From Gammaproteobacteria bacterium (GTDB taxonomy: Bacteria > Pseudomonadota > Gammaproteobacteria > Steroidobacterales > Woeseiaceae), in the NCBI GenBank assembly GCA_013151645.1, contig JAADHU010000007.1, positions 1-40,283 of the forward strand: a DNA stretch of 40,283 bases, read 5' to 3'. This document shows, piece after piece, positions 1 to 8,618 of the stretch; the first letter of the stretch is position 1; each line of letters opens with the position of its first letter. The notes under the pieces were generated by a model that had not been told where the DNA came from, did not search any database, and was given only the letters and a program-made list of their open reading frames with translations. A program made the translations under genes and the position numbers.

Positions 1-101
1 CTCGCGCCTTTTTGTGTTTGTTGGCGTAATCGCCCGGTCTTCTTTCATCGAGGAACCCGGCGCTGTCCTGTCCAGTGCGACGACGCGCCGACGGCCGGGT
101 G

Positions 102-503
102 CTACTGAGATAGTACGCATTCCGAAATGATTGTCAGGTTGTAGGCCAGTGCATACTCCCTGGCCAGCATCAGAAATCGCAGATCTTCTTCGCTTCGAAT
201 GACGTCATCGACGCCGGGCACCAACCGGTAGCCGCATTGGTCAAGATACTCCTGCTCCAGTGCCGCATCGACTCCAGGAACACTCAGGCCGCGCAGCGCC
301 AGTGCGACAAGCCTTACATCGCTATCTTTCGCGGCAGCCAAAGCATCTCGCTCGGGATTTGCATTTTCAAACCACGCTATCGATTCTCCAAACTCAAGGT
401 TCATACTACCGGTACTTGAATCGTCCGGCGTCGCACAAGACGAAGACACCAACAGCACTGCAACAAGGAGTGGCAGCACTGCGATCCTGTTCTGTATTTT
501 CAT
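102..503 (-). CDS. small putative lipoprotein, function unknown
   Basis: A 133-residue protein starting at the ATG at 501-503. The open frame extends further upstream, but that extension lies inside the MFS gene in another frame and does not look coding. The N-terminus has a charged start (MKIQNR), a hydrophobic stretch (residues 6-19) and a Cys in the context VSSSCATP. This reads as a type II signal peptide, although Ser at -3 is not the usual Leu. The mature part is acidic with several Leu/Ala-rich helices and two further Cys (in LDQCGY and SECVLSQ) that could pair. It sits 55 bases downstream of the MFS gene on the same strand, so the two may be co-transcribed. I do not recognise the family. 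Confidence 0.6.
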   Translation of the reverse strand: MKIQNRIAVLPLLVAVLLVSSSCATPDDSSTGSMNLEFGESIAWFENANPERDALAAAKDSDVRLVALALRGLSVPGVDAALEQEYLDQCGYRLVPGVDDVIRSEEDLRFLMLAREYALAYNLTIISECVLSQ

Positions 504-558
504 TCCACGAACCTCGAATCTCCAACGGCACACAAGCGTATTACATAGCGGGCCGGTT

Positions 559-1839
559 TCACGTCGTCGTTTCGGCCATTGGCTCGTCGGCACGAATAAA
601 TAGCCAGAGGAATGCGCCGATAAACGCAAAAACCGATCCACTCGCGATCGCCACGGGCCAGCTAAAGCGCAGCGCGATGGCGGGCACCATGAGCCCGCCA
701 ATGATGCCAGGCAGATTGCCACCGGTATTCAGTACGCCTGTCGCCACCTGTGAGTGCCGCCCGGCGACGCCCATTGTCGCAACCCACATCGGTGCTTCTG
801 TCAGTTGCGTAAAGCCAAAACTGCAACACAGCATGACAACCGTGACGATGACGTTTTCCGACGTCGCACCAACGTAGAGGAACGCTCCGGAAAGTATGAG
901 TGCCATCATCGTCTGGTATCGGGTGCCACGCCGAATACCCAGTTTGCGCACCAGCAGGTCGCAGCCGAAACCACCAACGGTCGCACCGATCGCTCCCAGG
1001 ATCCATTGCGCTGCCGTGAACAGCCCGGCATCACTCGCGGAGAACTCCCTGACGTCCACCAGGTAGAAAAAGAACCAGTTGAAGAACAGGTAGAACACAT
1101 AATTCATGCAGAAATAGCTGATTGTGATCAACAATATGTTTCGGTCTTTCAATGCAAGCTTCCAACTGCCCTTCTCAATCGGCGCGTCCGCCGGTGGCCG
1201 ATCCGATCTGATGAATTCCAGCTCAGCGGCCGTAATATGCGGGTGCCCGGCCGGATCGTCTCTGACATACCAATGGTAGGCCAACGCCGCCAGCAACCCC
1301 GCTGGAGCGGTAATGAGCAAAGCGCCGCGCCAGCCATAGCTCGCCATTAGCCAGACAACAATCGGTGCCGTTGCCGCGGCGCCCAGCGTCAGACCCGTAC
1401 TCGACAAACCGTTCGGCAGCCCCCATTGCTTTACCGGAAACCACTGTTCTATCGTGCCGCCAATGGTGACCGGAAAGAACGGGGCGTGCGAAACGCCTAC
1501 CAGGAAGCGGGTGGCGATGAGCGCCGTCACAATAGTGCCTGTCGCCCAGACATCGCTACCGGGAATTGCGGCGGTAACGACCGTTAACACCGACCAGATT
1601 ACCGCGATTGCCGTGATGGTATAACGAGGGCCGAATTTGTCGCCAAGAATTCCACCGGGAAACTGAAAAAAAGCGTATCCGGCTGCGAATGCGGAGAATA
1701 TCATGCCGAGCTGATATTCATTCATACCCAGATCGTGCATCATTGTTTCGCTGACGATGGAAAAGTTCGTGCGCAGTACGTAGGCCACGAAACTCGCGAA
1801 GATGATGACGGCGAGCACAATCCACCGAATGCCTTTCAT
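559..1839 (-). CDS. MFS transporter, anion:cation symporter-like
   Basis: A 426-residue inner-membrane carrier with about 12 hydrophobic segments, the normal size for the major facilitator superfamily. The loop between helices 2 and 3 has the family motif A in the form GGILGDKFGPRYT (about residues 62-74). The N-terminal helix, followed by a segment like LRTNFSIVSETMMHDLGMNE, resembles the ACS/phthalate-type organic anion carriers (ExuT, GudP), but the substrate cannot be read from sequence. GAGGA precedes the ATG by eight bases. It is divergent from the FAD oxidoreductase gene at 2149 and lies near the corrinoid methyltransferase operon. A role in importing that operon's substrate is possible but only a guess from position. 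Confidence 0.85.
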   Translation of the reverse strand: MKGIRWIVLAVIIFASFVAYVLRTNFSIVSETMMHDLGMNEYQLGMIFSAFAAGYAFFQFPGGILGDKFGPRYTITAIAVIWSVLTVVTAAIPGSDVWATGTIVTALIATRFLVGVSHAPFFPVTIGGTIEQWFPVKQWGLPNGLSSTGLTLGAAATAPIVVWLMASYGWRGALLITAPAGLLAALAYHWYVRDDPAGHPHITAAELEFIRSDRPPADAPIEKGSWKLALKDRNILLITISYFCMNYVFYLFFNWFFFYLVDVREFSASDAGLFTAAQWILGAIGATVGGFGCDLLVRKLGIRRGTRYQTMMALILSGAFLYVGATSENVIVTVVMLCCSFGFTQLTEAPMWVATMGVAGRHSQVATGVLNTGGNLPGIIGGLMVPAIALRFSWPVAIASGSVFAFIGAFLWLFIRADEPMAETTT

Positions 1840-2148
1840 AGGTCGGTCCTCATTATTGTCGCATTTGCCGAACTCAGAGCAGTTCTATCCACGACCAGGA
1901 AATTCATTGCATAACCGCCCATTCACCCGATCGTAATACACGCCACGGGGACAGGCGAACTCGCCTTCGAGATCGACAGTGCCGGTGGTTTCCCCGGCGC
2001 TAAAGATCGTGAGAGTATAAGATGAATAGATGCCCTCTTGCATTGCGCTCACTACCATTGGAACGCGGTTTAGGTGGTTTTTCTCCCCGAGCGCTGTAAA
2101 TTTCGATGCGATATGCTGACGACTTCGAATTTGCAATTGAGTGTTTCG
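1840..2148. other. divergent intergenic region (309 bp)
   Basis: This separates the MFS gene (minus) from the FAD oxidoreductase gene (plus) and must hold both promoters. I see no convincing -35/-10 pair, riboswitch or strong hairpin. The only structure is a possible short minus-strand frame, listed separately. Confidence 0.5.
1885..2043 (-). CDS. possible 52-aa small ORF or gene remnant
   Basis: A short minus-strand frame beginning MQEGIYSSYTLTIFSAGETT and ending NGRLCNEFPGRG. Its composition is protein-like (alternating beta-type residues, two Cys) and it stops 45 bases before the MFS start. Only a weak GTGAG precedes the ATG. It could be a small gene, the C-terminal scrap of a lost gene, or chance. 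I do not recognise a family. Confidence 0.2.
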   Translation of the reverse strand: MQEGIYSSYTLTIFSAGETTGTVDLEGEFACPRGVYYDRVNGRLCNEFPGRG

Positions 2149-3762
2149 ATGCCTGATGTTCGTAAAATTGATGCTGTCGTTATCGGCGCTGGCCATAACG
2201 GCCTGACGACCGCCGCCTACCTGGCGCAATCCGGTTTGAAGACACTGGTCCTCGAACGGCGCGAGGTTGTGGGAGGCTGTGCCGTTACAGAGGAAATCGA
2301 CGCTGATCTTGCGCCCGGCTGCCGCGTCTCGACGGCGTCCTATATCGCCAGCATGCTGCGCCCCGAGGTGATACGCGATCTGCGTCTCGCCGATTATGGT
2401 TTACGAATGGTAGCGTGTGATCCGGGCGTGCAAACAGCGCTGCCTGGTGGCACGGTCGTTTCGTGGTGGTCTGACCGAGCACGCATGACGCGTGAGCTAG
2501 AGCGAATTGCGCCAGCCGATGTCGGCCGATTTTTCGACATCGACGAAGAGCTGCGAAACCTCGCCGCCTACCTGCAGCCGTTTTTTCTCGAGGCACCACC
2601 GGATCCGGACAAAAGGGGCATAGCGCGACTACTTGAGCTTCTGCGAATCGCAAAACGATTTCGGCGTATGCGCGGTAAGGAAACGGCGGCATTGCTGCAG
2701 TTTCTGACAGGATCGCTGGGTGACTTTCTCGATCATAATTTTTCATCGGACGCGCTGAAGCGACTCATTCTGTCCAATAGTTTGTACGGCAAACATGGTG
2801 GACCTTATCAGCCGGGTACGGCGATGGGCCTGTTGTTTCATTTGTTGAGTGGCGGCAGCGACGAACAACAGGGATTCGCCGGTCACGTCATTGGTGGAAT
2901 GGGGGCGATTACGGAAGCGATGGCCGCGTCGTGTCGCGATAGCGGCGTGGAAATACGCACCGCCAGCGAAGTACAGCGCATAAACCAGGATTCTGGGCGA
3001 GTTTGCGGCGTAACCCTGCACGACGGCTCCGTCATTGATGCAAGAATCGTTATATCGAACGCGGACCCGAAACGAACCTTCCTTGGTTTGCTGTCGAAAA
3101 GCGATCTTGACGAAGAGTTTCGACGCGAAGTATCAGGTATCAAAATGAACGGCCCCTGTGGCAAGGTGAATTTCGTACTCAGCGAGGAACCCAGGGTGAC
3201 GGGCATGCCGGCGGGCCATTCAAGGTCGGAACGAAGCCTCTTCACGCTTGCCCCGTCTCTGCAGGAAGCAGAGGATATCTACAACCAGTCGGCACGCGGG
3301 GATATACCGGACGAACTCTGGGTGGATTGTGTCGTCGCGTCAAACGTCGATCCAGAACTGGTAACCGAAGGAAGGCATGTCATGACGTGTTTCGTACAGT
3401 ACCTGCCCTACACACTGCGGCAGGGAACCTGGGATAGCGAGCGCGAACGCGTGGGCGACAAAGTTCTGGAACGCATCGGCCGATACGCGCCGAATGTGCC
3501 GTCCGCCGTTGTCGCAAGAAAAGTGTATACACCGCTTGACCTTGAGCGGACCTTCGGTATTTCGGAGGGCAATATTTTTCACGGTGATATCAATATGGGG
3601 CAGCTTTTTTTCATGCGCCCTTTACCAGGCTGGGCACAGTACCGCACACCCATTGATGGATTGTACTTGTGTGGCGCGGGCACACACCCGGGCGGCGGCG
3701 TAACGGGAGCGCCCGGCTACAATGCCGCGCGAAGAGTGCTGCAGGACGTGAAGATCTCCTGA
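2149..3762 (+). CDS. FAD-dependent oxidoreductase, PYROXD2/CrtI-like
   Basis: A 537-residue flavoprotein of the phytoene-desaturase/amine-oxidase fold, closest in layout to the PYROXD2 group. Residues about 8-30 hold the dinucleotide-binding motif (VVIGAGHNGLTTAAYLA) and the following ERREVVGGCA strand-turn. The C-terminus has the second FAD signature of the family (GLYLCGAGTHPGGGVTGAPG). The substrate is unknown; PYROXD2-type proteins are not true carotenoid desaturases and no crt genes are nearby. I chose the ATG at 2149 because the family begins just before the FAD motif. ATG 2113 (549 aa) is an alternative; neither has a clear ribosome-binding site. It is followed by 205 bases and then the corrinoid operon on the same strand, so it may feed the same amine metabolism, but that is inference. 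Confidence 0.85.
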   Translation: MPDVRKIDAVVIGAGHNGLTTAAYLAQSGLKTLVLERREVVGGCAVTEEIDADLAPGCRVSTASYIASMLRPEVIRDLRLADYGLRMVACDPGVQTALPGGTVVSWWSDRARMTRELERIAPADVGRFFDIDEELRNLAAYLQPFFLEAPPDPDKRGIARLLELLRIAKRFRRMRGKETAALLQFLTGSLGDFLDHNFSSDALKRLILSNSLYGKHGGPYQPGTAMGLLFHLLSGGSDEQQGFAGHVIGGMGAITEAMAASCRDSGVEIRTASEVQRINQDSGRVCGVTLHDGSVIDARIVISNADPKRTFLGLLSKSDLDEEFRREVSGIKMNGPCGKVNFVLSEEPRVTGMPAGHSRSERSLFTLAPSLQEAEDIYNQSARGDIPDELWVDCVVASNVDPELVTEGRHVMTCFVQYLPYTLRQGTWDSERERVGDKVLERIGRYAPNVPSAVVARKVYTPLDLERTFGISEGNIFHGDINMGQLFFMRPLPGWAQYRTPIDGLYLCGAGTHPGGGVTGAPGYNAARRVLQDVKIS

Positions 3763-3851
3763 TCCGAGCGGGCGAGATTCCTCGTTTTCGTATCCTGACC
3801 GAGTGTCTTATATGGTGAGACAGAATCTGGCTCCGCGTACTCCGGATTCGC

Positions 3852-3857
3852 TATAAT
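3852..3857 (+). promoter_or_regulatory. candidate -10 box for the corrinoid operon
   Basis: A perfect TATAAT lies 110 bases before the corrinoid gene, in the only sizeable gap upstream of the operon. No good TTGACA-like -35 is present at 16-18 bases, so an activator may be needed if this is the promoter. Confidence 0.35.
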
Positions 3858-3902
3858 TCGTTTTCAATCAATCGCATAGCACCAGCCGTTGCCCGCACCG
3901 CC

Positions 3903-3930
3903 AATGGGCCCGATCACGGCTCGGGCCATT
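3903..3930 (+). promoter_or_regulatory. leader hairpin before the corrinoid operon
   Basis: The left arm AATGGGCCCGA and right arm TCGGGCCATT form a ten-pair GC-rich stem with one bulged G and a seven-base loop (TCACGGC). It lies between the candidate -10 and the ATG at 3968 and ends 37 bases before the start codon. There is no U-run after it, so it is not an ordinary terminator. It does not match the cobalamin riboswitch as I know it. It could be a cis-acting RNA element or an operator-like dyad. Confidence 0.4.
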
Positions 3931-3967
3931 CGACACGTCAGCTTAACCACAGGAAACCATCCGCATC

Positions 3968-4663
3968 ATGTCAGACGAAAACGAAGACGACATTGTTCTT
4001 AGCGACTTGGCCGACGACGACCTCGTCGAGCAAATGTTCGACGACCTTTACGATGGACTGGCGGACGAGATTCGAGAGGGCACAGAAATCCTGCTGGGCC
4101 GGGGCTGGGATCCCAAGAGAGTTCTCGACGATGCGTTGGTCGGCGGTATGAACATCGTAGGCAAGGATTTCCGTGACGGTATTTTGTTTGTGCCGGAAGT
4201 CTTGCTCGCGGCGAACTCAATGAAATCCGGCATGGCGATACTGCGACCGCTGCTTGCAGCGACAGGTGCAGAACCGGTCGGCAAGATGGTGATCGGTACG
4301 GTCAAAGGCGACATTCACGACATTGGCAAGAATCTCGTCGGTATGATGATGGAGGGCGCCGGATTCGAGGTCATTGATCTGGGCATTAACACCGATGCCG
4401 AAACCTATATCGCAGCACTGCACAAGGAGCGACCCGACATACTCGGTATGTCCGCATTGTTGACGACGACGATGCCCTATATGAAAGTAGTCATCGACGC
4501 GATGACAGAGCAAGGTATCCGTGACGATTTTATTGTCATGGTCGGTGGCGCACCGCTCAACGAGGAGTTTGGTAATGTCATTGGCGCCGATGCGTATTGC
4601 CGTGACGCGGCGACGGCCGTCGAAGTTGCCAAGAGTCTTGTTTCCCTGCGCCGCGCATCGTAG
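3968..4663 (+). CDS. corrinoid (B12-binding) methyl-carrier protein, MtgC/MttC-like
   Basis: A 231-residue corrinoid protein that shuttles a methyl group between a substrate methyltransferase and a THF methyltransferase. Residues about 15-100 form the helical cap domain and 105-230 the Rossmann-type B12 domain. The cobalt-ligand motif D-x-H-x-x-G is present (GDIHDIG, His117), followed by the MSALLTTTM and VGGAPL segments that line the nucleotide tail. Unusually, the first 35 residues contain 15 Asp/Glu and no Lys/Arg. It is the first gene of the operon. A 204-base gap with nothing recognisable in it follows before the next gene. The family is certain; which methyl donor it serves is not. Confidence 0.93.
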   Translation: MSDENEDDIVLSDLADDDLVEQMFDDLYDGLADEIREGTEILLGRGWDPKRVLDDALVGGMNIVGKDFRDGILFVPEVLLAANSMKSGMAILRPLLAATGAEPVGKMVIGTVKGDIHDIGKNLVGMMMEGAGFEVIDLGINTDAETYIAALHKERPDILGMSALLTTTMPYMKVVIDAMTEQGIRDDFIVMVGGAPLNEEFGNVIGADAYCRDAATAVEVAKSLVSLRRAS

Positions 4664-4867
4664 CGAACAAATGGCAGCGAAGCCCATGCCTGTCGCCTGC
4701 GGCGGTAGCGGAGTTCGACGGGACCAGATCCTTTGTTGATTCCGACCTCTTGTTCGCGTGTGGACACAAATCGTACTGGCCAGGAAGTCAAAGTGCGTCC
4801 CACCGCGAACCGGGCCGCTCTCGGCGAGATGCCACTCCCACGAAAACCTGAAGGGCAGTAATTCGAT

Positions 4868-5776
4868 ATGACTGACACGATAATCAGCTCCGCAAACAAA
4901 GAGGTCGTTATCGGCTTCGACAGGCCCTTCGTCGTTATTGGAGAGCGTATCAATCCTACCGGTCGCAAATTGCTTGCTGAAGAAATGAAAGCAGGCGACT
5001 ACGCTCGCGTCCAGTCTGACGCGCTCGCACAGGTCGAGGCGGGCGCCGGAATACTGGATGTCAATGCCGGGATACCACTCGCGGATGAGCCAGCCATTCT
5101 CGCGGAATGCATCAGGTTGATTCAGTCGATTACGGATGTGCCACTTTGCATCGATTCGTCCATTGTGGCGGCACTCGAGGCAGGCCTTGAGGCCTACCAG
5201 GGCAAAGCGCTATTGAATTCCGTCACGGGCGAAGACGAACGCCTCGAAGCCGTGTTGCCACTCGTCAGGAAATACGGCTGTGCGGTTGTCGCGATTTCGA
5301 ATGACGATTCGGGCATTTCGGAGGACGTCAATGTTCGCTTCGAGGTGGCCAGGAAAATTGTCGAACGGGCAATGGATCACGGTATTCCGGCGAGCGATGT
5401 CATTGTTGATCCATTGGTTATGCCAATTGGCGCCATCAATTCCGCTGGCCAGCAGGTCATGCACCTCGTCCGGCGATTGCGCGATGAACTGAAGGTCAAT
5501 ACAACCTGCGGTGCATCAAACCTGAGTTTCGGTCTACCCAATCGCGATGGGCTTAACGCCGCCTTTATCAGTATGGCTATCGGTAGTGGCATGACTTCGG
5601 CAATAACGAACCCGCTGCATGGTAACCTCATGCAGGCGGTCCGGGGTGCGAACGTGGTCATGGGTCATGATGCAGAATGCGCCGCATGGATTCACTCGTA
5701 CCGCGACCCCGACTCAGGCGAGGCTCCACGCCGCGGCCGACGTGGTGGCAGGCGGCGACGAGTGGAAAAACATTAA
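4868..5776 (+). CDS. methylcorrinoid:tetrahydrofolate methyltransferase, MtgA-like
   Basis: A 302-residue pterin-binding (dihydropteroate-synthase fold) methyltransferase that would move the methyl group from methyl-cobalamin to THF. The family signature FVVIGERINPTGRK is at residues 19-32, and the barrel continues with ILDVNAG, PLCIDSS, VDPLVMPIG and TCGASNLSFGLPNR, all typical of the MeTr/MtgA group. The TIM barrel accounts for about 283 residues. The last 19 are an unrelated basic tail (APRRGRRGGRRRR then VEKH). The stop is two bases before the RACo start, so translation is likely coupled. AGGGCAGTAATTCGAT precedes the ATG, giving a modest ribosome-binding site. Confidence 0.9.
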   Translation: MTDTIISSANKEVVIGFDRPFVVIGERINPTGRKLLAEEMKAGDYARVQSDALAQVEAGAGILDVNAGIPLADEPAILAECIRLIQSITDVPLCIDSSIVAALEAGLEAYQGKALLNSVTGEDERLEAVLPLVRKYGCAVVAISNDDSGISEDVNVRFEVARKIVERAMDHGIPASDVIVDPLVMPIGAINSAGQQVMHLVRRLRDELKVNTTCGASNLSFGLPNRDGLNAAFISMAIGSGMTSAITNPLHGNLMQAVRGANVVMGHDAECAAWIHSYRDPDSGEAPRRGRRGGRRRRVEKH

Positions 5777-5778
5777 CA

Positions 5779-7770
5779 ATGGCTGACGCAGACGAACCAC
5801 TGATTGTCTTTTCACCGTCCGGGAAACGGGGTCGTTTTCCAATTGGCACGCCAGTTCTGCACGCGGCACGCAGCCTCGGCGTCGATCTGGATTCAGTGTG
5901 TGGCGGCCGTGCATTGTGTGGCCGTTGCCAGGTCGTTGTGACCGTTGGTGAATTGCCGAAGCACGGCTTTGATTCACGGCTCGACAGTCTGTCCGCGCCC
6001 GGAGAAACCGAATCGCGCTACTGCGTCCGGCGCAACTTTGACGATCATCGGCGCCTGGGTTGCCAGGCGACGTTGCGCGCGGATGTCGCCATCGACGTTC
6101 CTGCGTCCAGCCAGGTGCACAAACAGGTTGTTCGTAAACCGCATGAAGCATTCGACATCCAGGTCGACCCGCAAACACATGCTTACTATATCGATGTCGC
6201 TCAACCGGACATGCACGACCCAAGCGGTGACCTTGAACGTCTGCAAGACGCGCTTCGACGTGACTGGCAACTGGACGAACTGAGAATCGCGTTGCCTGCA
6301 CTCCAGTCGTTGCAATCGGTGTTACGTCGTGGTGAATGGAAGGTGACTGTGGCGGTCAGGAGCGATGGTGAGATCATTGCCCTGTGGCCCGGATTGAAAA
6401 CGAAACTGTTCGGTATCGCTATCGATATCGGTTCCACGACAATCGCGGCGCATCTCTGTGATCTGACCAGTGGAGATGTCCTCGGCAGCGCTGGCCAGAT
6501 GAACCCACAGATCAGATTTGGCGAAGACCTGATGAGTCGCGTTTCCTACATCATGATGAACCCCGGTGGAGAAAAGGAATTGACATCCGTTGTCCGCAAC
6601 GGCATCAACGAACTCATTGCGGAAGTGGTTGCCAGCGCCAACCTGGAAAGAGACGAAATCGTCGAAATCTCGATCGTCGGCAACCCGATCATGATGCATC
6701 TCGTGCTCGGCATGAATCCCATCGAACTGGGCACCGCTCCTTTCGCACTGGCGAGTGACTCCGCAATGGCCATTCCGGCCGGGGATATCGGTTTACACAT
6801 CAATGCCGGGGGATACGTTTACGCGCTTCCGTGCATAGCCGGCCATGTCGGCGCGGACGCGGCTGCAGTCCTGCTCGCGGAAGCGCCATTCGAACGGGAT
6901 GAGATTTCGCTGATCGTCGACGTCGGAACGAATGCAGAAATGCTGCTGGGAAACCGTGAGCGAGTCCTTGCCGCGTCGAGCCCTACCGGTCCCGCATTTG
7001 AGGGCGCGCAAATAAGCTCGGGTCAGCGCGCAGCCCCTGGAGCGATCGAAAGAGTTCGCATAGACCCGGGAACGCTGACACCCCGGTACAAGATAATCGG
7101 CTGCGACCTGTGGTCTGACGATGCGGGCTTTGCGGATGCCATACCGGCATGCGGTGTCACAGGTATCTGCGGCTCGGGAATCATCGAGGCCATTGCGGAA
7201 CTGTACCTGGCCGGCGTAATTAAGGCGGACGGCACGATCGCTGCTAACCGTTCGGAACGGGTAGTCGCCGATGGCAGGACGTTTTCCTATGTGTTGCTTA
7301 ACGGTGACCCTGGCATCAGCATTCACCAGAACGATGTCCGCGCAATTCAACTGGCGAAGGCAGCGCTATACGCCGGAGCCAAACTACTGATGGAAAAACT
7401 CGGTATTGAAAAAGTTGATCGTATCCGGCTTGCCGGCGCGTTTGGCGCCCACATTGATGTCAAGTACGCGATGGTTCTCGGCATGATTCCGGATTGCCGA
7501 CTGGGCAACGTGTCATCCGCCGGCAATGCCGCCGGCACGGGTGCCCGCATTGCGTTGCTCGACAGGAATTCAAGATCACTGATCGAAAAGCAAACCCATA
7601 ACGTCGAGAAGATCGAAACGGCAGTCGAAGAACGTTTTCAGCATCATTTCGTTTCAGCCATGGCCATTCCGCATGATTCCGATTCTTTCCCGGAACTGGA
7701 GAAAGTGGTCGAATTACCGGAACGCACGATAGCGGCGGCGACAGCCGGTCGCCGGAGAAGAAGGCGATGA
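5779..7770 (+). CDS. RACo-type reductive activator of corrinoid protein (2Fe-2S + ASKHA, DUF4445)
   Basis: A 663-residue protein that would use ATP to reduce adventitiously oxidised Co(II) corrinoid back to Co(I). Residues 8-100 form a plant-type 2Fe-2S ferredoxin domain with Cys41, Cys47, Cys50 (CGGRALCGRC) and Cys95 (LGCQA). A linker region follows, then the actin-like ASKHA ATPase from about residue 210 (GIAIDIGSTT). The later family blocks are present: IVDVGTNAEMLLG, GITGSGII-like CGSGIIEA, LAGAFGAH and NAAGTGARIAL. The protein ends in six consecutive Arg (ATAGRRRRRR). ATG 5779 was chosen because the ferredoxin domain begins there; the frame upstream overlaps the THF methyltransferase. 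It overlaps the next gene by four bases. Confidence 0.92.
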   Translation: MADADEPLIVFSPSGKRGRFPIGTPVLHAARSLGVDLDSVCGGRALCGRCQVVVTVGELPKHGFDSRLDSLSAPGETESRYCVRRNFDDHRRLGCQATLRADVAIDVPASSQVHKQVVRKPHEAFDIQVDPQTHAYYIDVAQPDMHDPSGDLERLQDALRRDWQLDELRIALPALQSLQSVLRRGEWKVTVAVRSDGEIIALWPGLKTKLFGIAIDIGSTTIAAHLCDLTSGDVLGSAGQMNPQIRFGEDLMSRVSYIMMNPGGEKELTSVVRNGINELIAEVVASANLERDEIVEISIVGNPIMMHLVLGMNPIELGTAPFALASDSAMAIPAGDIGLHINAGGYVYALPCIAGHVGADAAAVLLAEAPFERDEISLIVDVGTNAEMLLGNRERVLAASSPTGPAFEGAQISSGQRAAPGAIERVRIDPGTLTPRYKIIGCDLWSDDAGFADAIPACGVTGICGSGIIEAIAELYLAGVIKADGTIAANRSERVVADGRTFSYVLLNGDPGISIHQNDVRAIQLAKAALYAGAKLLMEKLGIEKVDRIRLAGAFGAHIDVKYAMVLGMIPDCRLGNVSSAGNAAGTGARIALLDRNSRSLIEKQTHNVEKIETAVEERFQHHFVSAMAIPHDSDSFPELEKVVELPERTIAAATAGRRRRRR

Positions 7771-8618
7771 AAGTGCCGACAATGGAAAATGAACACAGCG
7801 CGCTGCTTCGTGACCTGCGAGAAGCCTATATGGAGATTTTTCCTGCGCCCGGCATCGAGGAAAAATTGCAGGTGCTCGAACCCAATGCCTATGTGGCGGT
7901 GACCTGCTCACCAACGAAGGGTATCGGCGAAACCCTGGACCTGACAGAAAATATTGTCGGAAGGGGGTTTCGGGTCGTGCCACATATTGCGGCGAAAAAC
8001 GTTCGGGATATGGACCACCTCGGTGAAATCATACGGCGGCTCAACGAAGTGAAGATAGACAGCCTGTTCGTGCCTGGTGGGGACCGTGCAAAACCAATAG
8101 GAGAGTTTTCGACGGCTTTCGAATTGCTGCGCGCCATTGACGAATTCGACCACAACTTCAGCCAGATCGGTGTTGCTGCGCACCCGGAAGGCCACCCCGA
8201 TATCGATGACGATACATTGTTCGACGAACTATTGAAGAAGCAGAAATTTGCGAACTACATGGTGACACAGATGTGCTTCGACGCGGAATTACTTGGCGCA
8301 TGGTTACTCGATCTGCGATCGCGCGGTATTACGATGCCGGTCTGGATCGGCCTGCCCGGCGTCATCGACAGAAGCCGGCTGATCAGAACTTCCTTCAGAA
8401 TCGGCGTCGGCGACTCGCTGCGGTTTCTTCGTAAGAAGACCAATGTCGTCGCTCGATTACTGAGTGCGAGCATCTACAAACCGGATGACCTGGTGCTTGA
8501 ACTTGCCAGGTACCAGGCAGACCCGGTGGCCAACATCGTCGGTTACCACCTGTTTTGCTTCAACCAGATAGAAACCACTGAACGCTGGCGACAACAGTCG
8601 ATCGAGAGTCTGGAGTGA
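7767..8618 (+). CDS. divergent methylenetetrahydrofolate reductase (MetF-like)
   Basis: A 283-residue FAD-dependent TIM-barrel enzyme interconverting methyl-THF and methylene-THF. Family signs are MEIFPAPGIEEKL near the start (in the place of the usual FEFFPP with its catalytic Glu), VTCSPTKG, VVPHIAAKNVRD, SLFVPGGD, IGVAAHPEGHPD and the C-terminal YHLFCFNQIETTERW. It differs clearly from biosynthetic MetF of methionine synthesis. In this operon it would run in the oxidative direction, feeding methyl groups from the corrinoid pathway into the one-carbon pool. It starts inside the RACo stop (ATGA overlap) and its stop overlaps the GTG start of the first MttB. It is the only enzyme of the operon without an Arg-rich tail. 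Confidence 0.85.
   Translation: MKVPTMENEHSALLRDLREAYMEIFPAPGIEEKLQVLEPNAYVAVTCSPTKGIGETLDLTENIVGRGFRVVPHIAAKNVRDMDHLGEIIRRLNEVKIDSLFVPGGDRAKPIGEFSTAFELLRAIDEFDHNFSQIGVAAHPEGHPDIDDDTLFDELLKKQKFANYMVTQMCFDAELLGAWLLDLRSRGITMPVWIGLPGVIDRSRLIRTSFRIGVGDSLRFLRKKTNVVARLLSASIYKPDDLVLELARYQADPVANIVGYHLFCFNQIETTERWRQQSIESLE

Noticed and set aside
2074-2148. Upstream GTG/ATG starts for the FAD oxidoreductase
   Set aside because: The added residues are not family-like and no ribosome-binding site supports GTG 2074. ATG 2113 remains possible but is not better supported than 2149.
4664-4867. Cobalamin riboswitch in the gap after the corrinoid gene
   Set aside because: A GCCACT string is present, but the B12 box and the surrounding conserved stems are not recognisable.
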